Notes: generated from the letters alone by a model not told the origin. A stretch of DNA of 64,000 nt from Danxiaibacter flavus (GCF_041060425.1 NZ_JAULBC010000012.1:62001-126000), one strand, 5' to 3'. Counted from the first letter of the stretch, positions 8,126 to 17,200 are shown. Program-made: numbers and translations.

Positions 8126-8245
8126 ATGAAAGATCAACTAGCTATCCATCGGTGTATGCACCCACACGGTCAACGGTACAAGTTTGTAATAACACAATGT
8201 TCACTGGTTTATAATTGCCGGTTATACGTTGTGGCGGGTTTATAG
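8126..8245 (+). other. Short open frame behind duplicated leader, doubtful
   Basis: A 39-codon frame from ATG at 8126, product starting MKDQLAIHRCMHPHGQRYKF. No family is recognisable. Its only support is the leader motif shared with the gene at 7658. The 280 bases after it (to about 8530) show no gene or clear signal. Confidence 0.2.
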
Positions 8246-8538
8246 CATCGCTATATAAACGTTAACAGCATCGCTTACAATATTACCCTTAACCAACAGA
8301 TTGCAACAGCTCATGAAAAAAATACTATTACCTACTAAATCCATATTGCGCGTAATCCATATAACAAGCAACAATACTTGTAAGGATTATCGCCGCAGCC
8401 GTATAAAACGGTAAGCCTCGCTATTGTATCAGAATTGTTTATTAATACTTCCACAAACAGTTATTTCTTTCGGTCATAATATTTAATAACCCCTAAAACC
8501 AACCACTTATGATATAAAATTCATCACCCAAAAAGACT

Positions 8539-8590
8539 GCGGTGTTCCCGCACCGCCGCACATGCTTTCTGGTAAAAGAAGCCGGAAAGC
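8539..8590 (+). promoter_or_regulatory. Candidate structured leader RNA of susC, copy 1
   Basis: Two adjacent stem-loops: GCGGTG/CACCGC with loop TTCCCG (8539-8556), and GCTTTCTGG/CCGGAAAGC with a nine-base loop (8564-8590). The same two hairpins occur at 52524-52578 ahead of another susC. In the second hairpin a U-G pair here becomes C-G in the other copy, so the pairing is kept. A role in control of susC expression is inference. Confidence 0.45.
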
Positions 8591-8669
8591 CGGTTCGCTG
8601 TAGAATGTTGGTTGGTTATGATTGGCAATATAAATGCTCGAAAAATAGCGTGATCGGATCAATAAATTC

Positions 8670-8797
8670 ATTGCCGTCTGCTTTAGCTGACGGATAGTGA
8701 TTGATCTTCTATCGTGGGCTTTAGCCAAAAACAGAAATGTATGGCTAAAGCCATATTCAGGAAATTTTATTTTCCGTCAGCTAAAGCAGACGGCAAT
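8670..8797. repeat. Inverted-repeat element (MITE-like), copy 1
   Basis: A 128-base element with perfect 25-base terminal inverted repeats beginning ATTGCCGTCTGCTTTAGC and an inner inverted repeat containing GGCTTTAGCC/GGCTAAAGCC. A second copy is at 36762-36892. It lies inside the leader of the susC gene at 8930, between the stem-loops and the start codon; the paralogous leader at 52524 lacks it, which points to an insertion. Confidence 0.75.
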
Positions 8798-8929
8798 GAA
8801 AAAAACATCACTATAATCAAATCTTTCATTCGCACAAGTGCAGACATCTGCCAACGTTTACGAAGCCTTCATAACCAAACAACATTGCTCGCCTAAACAA
8901 TTTTATTTAACGTAAAATCACCTGCTTGT

Positions 8930-11900
8930 ATGAACAAAAAATACAAATGGTCCCCGTCATGCTGTACCCATAGTGTTATAGTTAAATCCTTCCTTGTTTT
9001 AATAGCACTCAACCTGGCATTATTGAATAAAGCCTTTTCACAGGATCATAAACTTTCCGGAACCATTACCGACTCTTCCGGCAAAGCCGTCGCCGGCGCC
9101 AGCGTTATGATCAAAGGAACACAGCGTGGAACTGCTTCAAATGAAAATGGCTTTTTCGAATTGAACGCACAGGTTGGCCAGGAGCTGGTTATATCAGCAA
9201 TGGGTTATGCAGATCAAACAGTAAAGATCACGTCAACATCCACACCGCTTGAAATCAGGCTCACCGCAACACATGCCGTGTTGGAAGATGTTGTGGTGGT
9301 TGGATACGGCACACAAAAAAAAGTGAACCTTACGGGTGCTGTAGCAACAGTAAGTGGAAAAACGCTTCAGGACAGGCCCATAACAAACGTTGGACAAGGC
9401 CTGCAGGGATTGGTTCCCAACCTGAACATTTCATTTGCCAACGGCGCACCGGGCATGGGCGCAACGTTTAATATACGTGGAACTACAAGTTTAAACGGAG
9501 GCAGTCCGCTGATATTGGTAGATGGCGTACAAATGGATGCCAATTTAATTGACCCGGCTGATGTGGAAAGTGTAACTGTGTTAAAGGATGCGGCCTCTGC
9601 GGCCATCTACGGAGGGCGTGCCGCTTATGGCGTTATTCTTATTACTACAAAAAAAGCTGCGGGTGGTGTTCCTAAAATTAATTACTCAGGCTCGTACACG
9701 ATTTTCAAGCCAACGCGCCAGGCCAAGTACCTGAACTCCGTTGACTATATCCGCATATTCAACGAAGCAAACCGAACGGGTATGAATGGCGGTACACAAG
9801 CAAGTTCTGTATTTACGGAACAGGATTCGGTTCTGACAACAGCTTACTTTAACGACCCGGCTAATAATTCAACGGTATATATTGATCCCGGAAATCCCAA
9901 CAAATACCGTTATGTTGGAAACACAGACTGGATTAAAGAATTATATCCCGGTTGGGCAGCTATGCAACAGCACAATTTGTCCCTGTCCGGTGGCAATGCA
10001 AAAACATCTTATGCCGCTTCATTGGGATATTTTACGCAGGGAGGCATTTTAAAATTGGCAGACCAGCGTTATAACCGGTTGAACCCAAGTCTAAAAGTAA
10101 AAACGGAGATCACAGATTGGTTTACCGTAAATGCGAGCATTTTACTCAATCATTGGGATTACAATACGCCGGCGCCAACCAACAACGGTGGCACAAGCAG
10201 TGGTTGGATCACGGGCGATGCGCGACCCCTTATGCCCGTTAAACATCCCGATGGTAACTATTCCGGGCAAGGCAGTTTTACCAATCCCATTGCAGTGATG
10301 GAACAGAACGGTCGTTCAAAAACAACAGCAAATGATCTATGGCTCACAGGAAGAGCGATACTTAAACCGGTTAAACACGTTACGGTAACAGCAGATTATA
10401 CATGGAACAACTACACCAATTTTAACCAGCAGAACTATAAAGAGTTTATGGAATATGGTGTGAACGGCATGCCGCTGGGGTTATTTGCCTGGACAAAGCC
10501 CAATGGTGTTACAGAAAGCTTTTCAAACGATAACTATTATGCTTTAAATGCATACGCTGATTACGAGAATACTTTTGCCGGCAAGCATTACGTAAAAGCC
10601 ACAGTTGGTTATAACCAGGAATTAAAACAATCAAAGTATAGAACGGAGTATGCTAAAAACCTGATTGACCAGGAGCTGCCTTCTATCAATTTAAATAACG
10701 ATAGCAAGCCATCTGTTGGTGGCAGTCAATCAGAATGGGCATTATCTGGTAACTTCTTCCGGTTAAATTATGTTTATGCTAATAAGTACCTGCTGGAAGT
10801 TAATGGCCGCTATGATGGCAGTTCCAAATTTGCAAGAGGTAACCGCTATTATTTTTCACCTTCAGTATCCGCAGGATGGCGCATTTCGAAAGAAGCATTT
10901 TTTGAACCGTTCAGCAATGTCGTCAGCAATTTAAAGATCAGGGCATCTTACGGAACATTGGCCAACCAGGCTGTGGCATCCAACTATCCCTACATTTCAA
11001 CAATGACAGCTAATGCGGTGAATTACATTTATGGAGATCAGCTTGGTATGGGTGTTTCGACTCCCGGCCTTGTAAGCTCCAACTTTACATGGGAAAAAGT
11101 TACGAGCAATAATATAGGACTTGACTTTGGCTTTTTGAATGAGAAGTTAACCGGCTATTTTGAATGGTACACACGCGCCACCAAAGGCATGGTTGTAGCA
11201 GGCTCCCCGTTACCCGCAGTGCTTGGAACGACTGCGCCACGTCAGAACGCAGCGGATTTAAAAACGCGTGGATGGGAGCTGAATCTAAGCTGGAAAGACA
11301 AAGTGGGTAAGGATGTTTCCTATTCCGTTGGTCTTGCATTGTCTGATTACCAGGCTGAGATCACCAAATATGACCTGAATCCAAACAAAGTGATCGGCAG
11401 CAATTACACAGGTCAGAAAATGGGTGAAATATGGGGCTATGTCACTGACGGGTATTTTAAATCAGATGAAGATGCTGCGGCTGCAGATCAGTCAAAGATC
11501 TGGAACGGTAGGTGGCTTGCCGGCGATATTAAATACAAGGACCTGGATGGAAAATCGGGCATAACTCCCGGTGCCAATTCGGTGACTGATCCGGGTGATA
11601 GAAAGATCATCGGTAATAACACTCCACGCTACCAGTATGGCATTAATGCATCTGTAAGTTATAAAGGGCTTGACCTGGTAATTTTTGTGCAGGGCATTGC
11701 AAAGCGTGACGTGTGGATGGCGGACAATGCTTTCAGAGCTTTCGCCAGCGAATGGAGTGTTCCCATGGTATATGCAAAAGATTACTGGACACCGCAAAAC
11801 AACAATGCCTATTTTCCCAGGATTCGCTTTGGCGGAGGCAATTATGAAACACAATCAAAATACCTGCAACATGCGTCTTACCTGCGAATGAAGGAACTGT

Positions 11901-12088
11901 CAGTGGGCTACACTTTTCCCAAACAATGGACCGACAAGGCCAAATTAAGCAGGCTCCGCGTTTATGTAACCGGCCAAAATCTGTTTGAATTCACCAAATT
12001 GTTTAAAGCATACGATCCTGAAATACTGGACTTCAGGGGATACCCATTGAACAGAGCCATTGCCTTTGGCCTGCAACTGGGATTATAA
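8930..12088 (+). CDS. SusC/RagA family TonB-linked outer membrane receptor
   Basis: A 1052-residue protein with an N-terminal signal (hydrophobic core SFLVLIALNLALL, cleavage after AFSQ near residue 39). A carboxypeptidase-regulatory-like Ig domain follows (LSGTITDSSGKAVAGASV, to about 110), then the TonB-contact and plug region starting DVVVVGYGTQKK near 119 and including ILVDGV, VESVTVLKDAASAAIYG. The rest is the beta-barrel, ending in an aromatic-poor LGLQLGL-type tail (AFGLQLGL). Such receptors import oligosaccharides or peptides across the outer membrane with TonB energy. A susD gene follows after 28 bases. No enzyme gene is linked, so the substrate is unknown. The N-terminal 110 residues and leader closely resemble the receptor at 52623. 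Confidence 0.95.
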   Translation: MNKKYKWSPSCCTHSVIVKSFLVLIALNLALLNKAFSQDHKLSGTITDSSGKAVAGASVMIKGTQRGTASNENGFFELNAQVGQELVISAMGYADQTVKITSTSTPLEIRLTATHAVLEDVVVVGYGTQKKVNLTGAVATVSGKTLQDRPITNVGQGLQGLVPNLNISFANGAPGMGATFNIRGTTSLNGGSPLILVDGVQMDANLIDPADVESVTVLKDAASAAIYGGRAAYGVILITTKKAAGGVPKINYSGSYTIFKPTRQAKYLNSVDYIRIFNEANRTGMNGGTQASSVFTEQDSVLTTAYFNDPANNSTVYIDPGNPNKYRYVGNTDWIKELYPGWAAMQQHNLSLSGGNAKTSYAASLGYFTQGGILKLADQRYNRLNPSLKVKTEITDWFTVNASILLNHWDYNTPAPTNNGGTSSGWITGDARPLMPVKHPDGNYSGQGSFTNPIAVMEQNGRSKTTANDLWLTGRAILKPVKHVTVTADYTWNNYTNFNQQNYKEFMEYGVNGMPLGLFAWTKPNGVTESFSNDNYYALNAYADYENTFAGKHYVKATVGYNQELKQSKYRTEYAKNLIDQELPSINLNNDSKPSVGGSQSEWALSGNFFRLNYVYANKYLLEVNGRYDGSSKFARGNRYYFSPSVSAGWRISKEAFFEPFSNVVSNLKIRASYGTLANQAVASNYPYISTMTANAVNYIYGDQLGMGVSTPGLVSSNFTWEKVTSNNIGLDFGFLNEKLTGYFEWYTRATKGMVVAGSPLPAVLGTTAPRQNAADLKTRGWELNLSWKDKVGKDVSYSVGLALSDYQAEITKYDLNPNKVIGSNYTGQKMGEIWGYVTDGYFKSDEDAAAADQSKIWNGRWLAGDIKYKDLDGKSGITPGANSVTDPGDRKIIGNNTPRYQYGINASVSYKGLDLVIFVQGIAKRDVWMADNAFRAFASEWSVPMVYAKDYWTPQNNNAYFPRIRFGGGNYETQSKYLQHASYLRMKELSVGYTFPKQWTDKAKLSRLRVYVTGQNLFEFTKLFKAYDPEILDFRGYPLNRAIAFGLQLGL

Positions 12089-12116
12089 CGCTTTAAAAAA
12101 CTAAACTTTATTAAAC

Positions 12117-13790
12117 ATGAAATCTAACATATCGTATATAGCACTATCGATCTTGCTTTTGATGGGCTGCAAAAAAGAAGCTTTCTTAGACAGGTATCCG
12201 ATGGATGCCCTTAGCGAACCAACATATTTTAAAAATGAGAATGACCTGAAACTGTTTTGTAACACCTTGTACACAACGCTGCCGGAGCAATCCTTTCCCG
12301 GCGATGTGAACTCAGACATCATGGTGCCCAAGTCGAAATTTGCATTTTGGGCCGACCAGTATGTAGTGCCCGTCAGCGGTGGATTTTGGAGCAGTTCGGA
12401 CTGGGCCACGATAAGATCCTGCAATTATTTTTTAAGCCGTTACAAGGTTGCAGATGCATCTAATGATGTCAAAAGCAAATATGCTGCAGAAGCCCGTTTT
12501 TTCCGTGCCCATTCTTATTGGGGAAAGGTAAAGCTGTTTGGTGATGTGCCCTGGATGGGAAGTTATATTGTTGACACATCCTACCTGTTGTATGCAAAGC
12601 GCGATCCGCGAAAAATGGTGATGGATTCCGTTTTGAGTGATCTGAATTTTGCGATAAACAACCTGCCGTTGCCCGAGAAGGCCGAGTCGGGCCGTCTGCA
12701 CAAATATGCTGCCATGGCCCTCAAGGCAAGGATCTGTTTGTGGGAAGGAACACACAGAAGATACTTTGGCGAAGGTGATGATGTTGTATACCTGCAGGAA
12801 GCGGCGAGCAATGCCGAAGCAATCCGCAGTGCTGGTCTGTATGATGTGTACAGTACCGGCAATCCCGATAAGGATTATTACAACTTATTCATCCAGCAGG
12901 AATTGCTGAACAACAAAGAAGCGATTTTTCCAATGCGCTATTTGAAGGACGTGCGGATGAACAATATATCAAGAGCATTGGGTGAAACAAACTGCGGCTA
13001 TAGCAAAAGCTTTGTACGATCTTATTTATGTACTGACGGACTGCCCATATCGCTCAGCCATTTATACAAAGGCGATGATTCACTGGATGCAGAGTGCATT
13101 AATCGTGATCCGCGTTTTAAACAGACGATCGCCACACGAGGCTTTGTATTTCTTGTAAATACGGATGGTTCCAAAGACACGATCTCGCTGCCGAGAATTG
13201 GCACCGCTGTTACATCCACCGGATACCAAACCATCAAGGGGCGCTCCAGCGATATTGCTACATGGAACGCTAACCAATCGGTGCTTGACTTTTTTGTATT
13301 CCGTTATGCGGAGATCTTATTGATTGAGGCCGAAGCAAAAGCAGAATTAAATACCTGCACACAAGCGGTAATTGACAATACGATCAACAAGCTTCGCAAA
13401 AGAGTGGGAATGCCCAACATGGTAATTGCATCACTGCAAAAAGATCCGGGCTCCGAATTTCCCGCCCTGCCTGTATTGCTCGATGAAATAAGACGCGAAA
13501 GGAAGATTGAACTCGCCGGTGACGGTTTCCGCTCAGATGACATACTGCGCTGGAAGGCTGGAAAGCTGCTGGAAAATCCTGAAAGCATTTTAGGCATGAA
13601 GCTGCTGCCACAAACAATAGCGCAGTACAAGTATGATGTTTCAGGGATGCCGTTAGATAAGGATAGCTATATCCGTGTGTATACGGATATTATATCGAGA
13701 ACATGGAAAGATAAATTGTATCTCTATCCGATTCCAACGCAGGAATTAACATTAAACCCGAATTTGTTGCCGCAAAATCCGGGATGGTAG
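12117..13790 (+). CDS. RagB/SusD family nutrient-binding lipoprotein
   Basis: A 557-residue lipoprotein with the lipobox LLLMGC (Cys at about 18), so it is anchored in the outer membrane and faces outward. SusD hallmarks: FLDRYPMDALSEPTYFKN near the N terminus, a helix-rich TPR-like middle (AEARFFRAHSYWGKVKLFGDVP), FFVFRYAEILLIEAEAKAEL, EIRRERKIELAGDGFRSDD, and the typical C terminus LNPNLLPQNPGW. It forms a lid over the SusC partner encoded 28 bases upstream and captures the ligand. The CDS ends at the edge of a cluster of repeats. Confidence 0.95.
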   Translation: MKSNISYIALSILLLMGCKKEAFLDRYPMDALSEPTYFKNENDLKLFCNTLYTTLPEQSFPGDVNSDIMVPKSKFAFWADQYVVPVSGGFWSSSDWATIRSCNYFLSRYKVADASNDVKSKYAAEARFFRAHSYWGKVKLFGDVPWMGSYIVDTSYLLYAKRDPRKMVMDSVLSDLNFAINNLPLPEKAESGRLHKYAAMALKARICLWEGTHRRYFGEGDDVVYLQEAASNAEAIRSAGLYDVYSTGNPDKDYYNLFIQQELLNNKEAIFPMRYLKDVRMNNISRALGETNCGYSKSFVRSYLCTDGLPISLSHLYKGDDSLDAECINRDPRFKQTIATRGFVFLVNTDGSKDTISLPRIGTAVTSTGYQTIKGRSSDIATWNANQSVLDFFVFRYAEILLIEAEAKAELNTCTQAVIDNTINKLRKRVGMPNMVIASLQKDPGSEFPALPVLLDEIRRERKIELAGDGFRSDDILRWKAGKLLENPESILGMKLLPQTIAQYKYDVSGMPLDKDSYIRVYTDIISRTWKDKLYLYPIPTQELTLNPNLLPQNPGW

Positions 13791-13802
13791 TAAAGGGGAG
13801 TT

Positions 13803-14125
13803 ATTTCACGCGGTCCCGCACAGTACTGTGGGGACGGCGCGGCGGCACACACGCTCTGCTAAGCCTCGGGGCTTCGCAGCCTTATTCTATCGCTTGCGGC
13901 GATAAAAAAGGAATTGTTTCACGCAAAGGACGCAAAGGAGCAGAGGCGCAGAGGGCTGCTAGTCATTTCTCGCAGCGCACGCAAAGAGGCGGCGACGCGG
14001 CGGACTATTCATACGATGCAATACTATCTAAAGTTTGCAATGATGCAACAATAAGCACGCCGCCGTGCCGTTGCTCCGCTGCGTCCCCACAGTACTGTGG
14101 GGATTGCGTGAAACCGTTCTTTGCA
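13803..14125. repeat. Cluster of dispersed repeats after susD
   Basis: This intergenic stretch holds two CACAGTACTGTG palindromes (13811-13837 and 14081-14115), a CTCTGCT/CGCAGCC/GCGAT hairpin element (about 13852-13908) and several CGCAAAGG units (13917-13955, near 13980 and near 14125). An open frame runs through it into the next gene, but its sequence is repeat-derived and not a believable protein. Confidence 0.7.
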
Positions 14126-14191
14126 CCTTTGCGTGAAACCTATCTGCTGTTTATGACAAATATGATCACTTTATTGGTTATATTTGCTTTC

Positions 14192-14626
14192 ATGGGAAAC
14201 GCATCTAACAAACGGGTAGTGACCATTCATTGGAAAAATCGGAAGGATCTTTCATTCGAAGTGTTTTCTAATCTTAAAAACTTATGCTTAAGCTATCCCG
14301 AATACAATTACAATACGCTCAACAACTACTTAAGTAAAGCAAAAACTCACTACGAAAATGATGACGTGCGTATTGAGCGAAAAGATATAATTGTACGCCC
14401 GAAACAAATGGAAAAGGAGACAGCTAATATCGCGGGCAGAATTGTTCCCGTTGTTCGTCGGTTTGCCATGAAAGATGCAAATGAGCATAGTGATGATCTG
14501 GCATACTGGCTCGCTCAACCTGCAGCTAAGCGCGTTGCTGCCGTAACTTTCATTATATCCCAATCGCTCGGTAAAGATGACCGGATGAACAAAAAGATTG
14601 TCAATAAACAAAAGATAAAAGGATGA
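14192..14626 (+). CDS. Conserved-looking hypothetical protein paired with nucleotidyltransferase
   Basis: About 144 residues from the ATG at 14192 (an alternative ATG is at 14153). The frame is open further upstream but that part is made of repeats. The N-terminal half (IHWKNRKDLSFEVFSNLKN, YNYNTLNNYLSK) and the C-terminal half (DDLAYWLAQPAAKRVAAVTF, KDDRMNKKIV) look like two conserved blocks. No family name can be given with certainty. The stop overlaps the next start by ATGA, so the two proteins are made together. Such small gene plus nucleotidyltransferase pairs often behave as toxin-antitoxin modules; that is inference here. Confidence 0.65.
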   Translation: MGNASNKRVVTIHWKNRKDLSFEVFSNLKNLCLSYPEYNYNTLNNYLSKAKTHYENDDVRIERKDIIVRPKQMEKETANIAGRIVPVVRRFAMKDANEHSDDLAYWLAQPAAKRVAAVTFIISQSLGKDDRMNKKIVNKQKIKG

Positions 14627-15114
14627 TACTTGCGCGGGATTTCGAAGACTTTATTAAACTGCTAAATAAGCATAAGGTAGCTTATATGGTGGTGGGTGGA
14701 TATGCGCTTGCATTTCATGGTAAACCACGCCATACAGGCGATCTTGATATTTGGATAAACATTTCTAACACGAACGCTTCAAAGATGTTGAAAGTGCTGA
14801 AAGACTTTGGCATGGGTGCGCTTGGATTTGAGAAAGAAGATTTTTTAAGACCAGGGTATATTACCCAGATAGGCTACCCTCCGTTGCGCATAGACATTCT
14901 CAACAACATTGATGGGCTCGAATTTGACGAAGCTGTCAAAAATATGCAACAGATGGATGCAGACGGGGTTATAATCAATTACATCGGATTGAATGATTTT
15001 CTAAAAAACAAAGAAGCTTCGGGCAGAAGCCAGGATTTAGTGGATATTCAGGAAATTAAGAAGGCGATCAAAAATGTGCAGGATAAACAGAGAGGGCGAG
15101 GGCGGAAAATATAA
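14623..15114 (+). CDS. Nucleotidyltransferase-fold protein (MNT/AbiEii-like)
   Basis: A 163-residue protein. The first 60 residues have the minimal nucleotidyltransferase signature: YMVVGGYALAFHGKPRHTGDLDIWI, that is GG, then an RHTGDLDI motif with the two metal-binding Asp residues. The middle contains PPLRIDILNN with a third acidic residue, as in this fold. The C-terminal tail is basic (KDKQRGRGRKI-like). Such proteins transfer NMP groups to proteins or tRNA in several toxin-antitoxin or abortive-infection systems, or are of unknown role. It overlaps the upstream partner gene by four bases. Function beyond the fold is not certain. Confidence 0.8.
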   Translation: MILARDFEDFIKLLNKHKVAYMVVGGYALAFHGKPRHTGDLDIWINISNTNASKMLKVLKDFGMGALGFEKEDFLRPGYITQIGYPPLRIDILNNIDGLEFDEAVKNMQQMDADGVIINYIGLNDFLKNKEASGRSQDLVDIQEIKKAIKNVQDKQRGRGRKI

Positions 15115-15284
15115 CTGATAGCGACGCGTCAGAACGGAGTTTGATTGCTTTAAAACCCTTCCTAAGATAGAAAGTTGTTGGTTGACTGCAGAGTGGTTTG
15201 ATGATGAGGAGGAGAAAGTAAAAAGTAAAAACGATTAATAAAGGTTTAATCTAATTTCTGTAAAAACGCTTTTTTACGAAAAAG

Positions 15285-15458
15285 TTGGATTCGATCAATT
15301 TCGCACATTTAGGCGAGGCGGAATCTAAACGTATTGATTTTCACATTGGGGTTGTCAATAGGAGATTAGATCTACTCGACAAGGGATCATCGTCGACGAT
15401 CGAAAACATACATTACGGTGTTCGCGAAATGGATGTCGCTCAAAAAGAATATCTTTGA
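15285..15458 (+). other. Open frame of 57 codons without ATG, possible gene remnant
   Basis: From a TTG at 15285 the frame stays open to a TGA at 15456 and has a protein-like composition (LDSINFAHLGEAESKRIDFH at its start, MDVAQKEYL at its end). There is no ATG until near the end. It may be a truncated gene remnant. The rest of the 395-base gap 15115-15509 shows nothing else except a TATCTTTG box at 15450-15457. Confidence 0.2.
15450..15457 (+). promoter_or_regulatory. Candidate -7 box for the Crp/Fnr-type gene
   Basis: TATCTTTG fits TAnnTTTG and lies 52 bases before the start of the regulator gene. No TTTG box at 19 bases spacing was seen. Confidence 0.3.
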
Positions 15459-15509
15459 TAAGGGTCGTTTTTCTGTTTTTTCCAAGTTGCCAACCTAAAT
15501 CTTGACGCG

Positions 15510-16103
15510 ATGCAAGCTTATGATAAACACCAAAAGCTACTCAGGTATAAGAAGAAACTTGAATCTTTGGCACGAATATCTAAGAAGGATTTTGACCAGT
15601 TATGCTCTATAATGCATGAAAGAGATTTAAAAAAGGGTGAAGTGATACTAAAAGAGGGGCAAATATGCAAGTGTTATTATTATATTAACAATGGGAGTAT
15701 ACGCGGTTTTGAAATACACGAAGGAAAAGAGATCAACATTAATTTTTACTTCGAAGAAGATTTGGCTTGTAATTTTAGAAGTTTTATTCGCCAGTCCCCC
15801 TCTAGTTTAAATTTGGTCGCTGCCGAAAATTGCAAGGTCTTTTACGTTTCCAGGTCCGACGCTATTGAGCTATTTCTAAATAATAATTCTCTCCACTTTT
15901 TACTGTTTCGTTTTTTTGAAGAGCTATATCTCAAAGAAGAAGAGCATTCAAGCATGTTTAAATTAATGTCTCCTGCTCAGCGCTATAAACATACATTAGA
16001 CAATCATCCCAATTATTTTCAACAAGTACCTCTAACTCATCTTGCTTCATATTTGGGAATGAGTCGTGAAACGCTGAATCGTATTCGGAAAAATTTTCAA
16101 TGA
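15510..16103 (+). CDS. Crp/Fnr family transcriptional regulator
   Basis: A 197-residue protein, typical length for the short Bacteroidota members. Residues 20-125 form a cyclic-nucleotide-binding-like beta-roll (DLKKGEVILKEGQICKCYYYINNGSIRGF, then EININFYFEEDLACNF). The C-terminal part is a winged helix (LTHLASYLGMSRETLNRIRK). The phosphate-binding residues of true cAMP-binding Crp proteins are not clear, so ligand binding is uncertain. The gene is followed by the gene of a tiny cysteine-rich exported peptide and by a zinc-ribbon lipoprotein, which it could control. Confidence 0.88.
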   Translation: MQAYDKHQKLLRYKKKLESLARISKKDFDQLCSIMHERDLKKGEVILKEGQICKCYYYINNGSIRGFEIHEGKEININFYFEEDLACNFRSFIRQSPSSLNLVAAENCKVFYVSRSDAIELFLNNNSLHFLLFRFFEELYLKEEEHSSMFKLMSPAQRYKHTLDNHPNYFQQVPLTHLASYLGMSRETLNRIRKNFQ

Positions 16104-16148
16104 AAAATTTTTGTGCAATTTGACACAGGAGTGTTTTCCCACAAAAAA

Positions 16149-16156
16149 TACCTTTG
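16149..16156 (+). promoter_or_regulatory. Candidate -7 box before cysteine-rich peptide gene
   Basis: TACCTTTG matches TAnnTTTG and lies 104 bases before the ATG at 16261. A TTTG is present upstream (near 16119) but at 26 rather than 19 bases, so the match is partial. Confidence 0.3.
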
Positions 16157-16260
16157 CAAGTCTGTGTTGTGCATGGATGTATATGTGTGTGTGAATACGA
16201 TTTAAACACTCCGATATCCAAATCCGACAAAGAACATCCGTAAACTATATACCCAACGAA

Positions 16261-16434
16261 ATGAAAAAAGTTCTCATTATTAGCGCTTTAGCCGTTACCA
16301 TGTTAACCGTTTATGGCTACACTTCAAGAAAATATGCAACATGTAATGGTGATAAAACTTGCAAGGCATGCAAAAATTGTAAATATTGCAAGCATTGTAG
16401 TAAGGACGGTGGCAGATGCGGAGTTTGCCAGTAA
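16261..16434 (+). CDS. Very small exported cysteine-rich peptide
   Basis: A 57-residue product. Residues 1-20 (MKKVLIISALAVTMLTVYGY) form a clear signal sequence or membrane anchor. The mature part has eight cysteines, five of them spaced exactly three apart (C34, C37, C40, C43, C46, written CKACKNCKYCKHC) followed by GGRCGVC. This spacing suggests metal binding or disulfide bonding outside the cytoplasm. The name and function are unknown. The gene stands alone between a Crp/Fnr-type regulator and a lipoprotein that also contains CxxC pairs. Confidence 0.65.
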   Translation: MKKVLIISALAVTMLTVYGYTSRKYATCNGDKTCKACKNCKYCKHCSKDGGRCGVCQ

Positions 16435-16552
16435 AGAAATGATTTAAATGTTTTATGGCTAGTAATAGACCAGCGAAGAACACCTACACAATTTCTGTTA
16501 AAACTGAAATGCAGGTTTTAAGTTTCAGAATCTATAATAATTCAAGTAATAA

Positions 16553-17200
16553 ATGAAGCATCTTTTTCGACTTCTGTTAGTAGTAGTTGTTGTGTCTACC
16601 GGATGTAAAAGTAAAGAAAGTACTTCTGCAAAGCACATTGAAACTGTTGTTGTCTGGTCTAATCAAGAAGATGAGAGTACGGCACACGATGAAAAACTAT
16701 CAGATTATGCCGATGGTATATGGTGTGCAGATGTTGAGTACTATAATCCAAACACGGGAACAAGACATACTTATGAGCTCAATGTTGAGGTTGAAAACGG
16801 TCAATTAATCAGAATTAACTGGCCAAACGGGGGATGGCTTGACGAGTCTCATTTTATAAGTGAAGACATAGGAGATGGTGAATGCAGTTTCATAAGTGAC
16901 AAGGGATATCATTATCAAATTACCTTAGAAAACGAAGGGGAATGTAGTTATGTAAACCACTATCAATTTCAACATGATGTAGCAACAGATCAACAATCAT
17001 TGATTTGTCCAATGTGCGGAAACAAAAAGTACAGTTACGAAGAGATTTGTTTTGACTGTGAAAGACGTGCATACAGATGTCCCAAATGTTTAGGTCGAAA
17101 AAGCCCATCCGAAAGCCTTTGCAGTTTTTGCGAAAGTGATCTTCGACTTAATCATGATGAAAAAAATGATTTTGAAAATGATGAAGAAAATGATTTTTGA
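16553..17200 (+). CDS. Lipoprotein with C-terminal double zinc-ribbon-like region
   Basis: A 215-residue protein with a lipoprotein signal (LLLVVVVVSTGC, Cys at 18). The middle, residues 50-140, is one compact domain (YADGIWCADVEYYNPNTGTR, INWPNGGWLDESHF, SDKGYHYQI) that I have no name for. The C-terminal region has four CxxC pairs (CPMCG, CFDC, CPKCLG, CSFC) arranged like two zinc ribbons. The last 12 residues are an acidic repeat (KNDFENDEENDF) encoded by near-repeated bases. Zinc ribbons are uncommon on exported lipoproteins, so these could instead bind other metals or form disulfides. Confidence 0.75.
   Translation: MKHLFRLLLVVVVVSTGCKSKESTSAKHIETVVVWSNQEDESTAHDEKLSDYADGIWCADVEYYNPNTGTRHTYELNVEVENGQLIRINWPNGGWLDESHFISEDIGDGECSFISDKGYHYQITLENEGECSYVNHYQFQHDVATDQQSLICPMCGNKKYSYEEICFDCERRAYRCPKCLGRKSPSESLCSFCESDLRLNHDEKNDFENDEENDF

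Noticed and set aside
13784..14191. Open frame continuing upstream of the gene at 14192
   Set aside because: It crosses repeat elements and palindromes; the translation is low-complexity and repeat-derived, so only the part from 14192 is kept.
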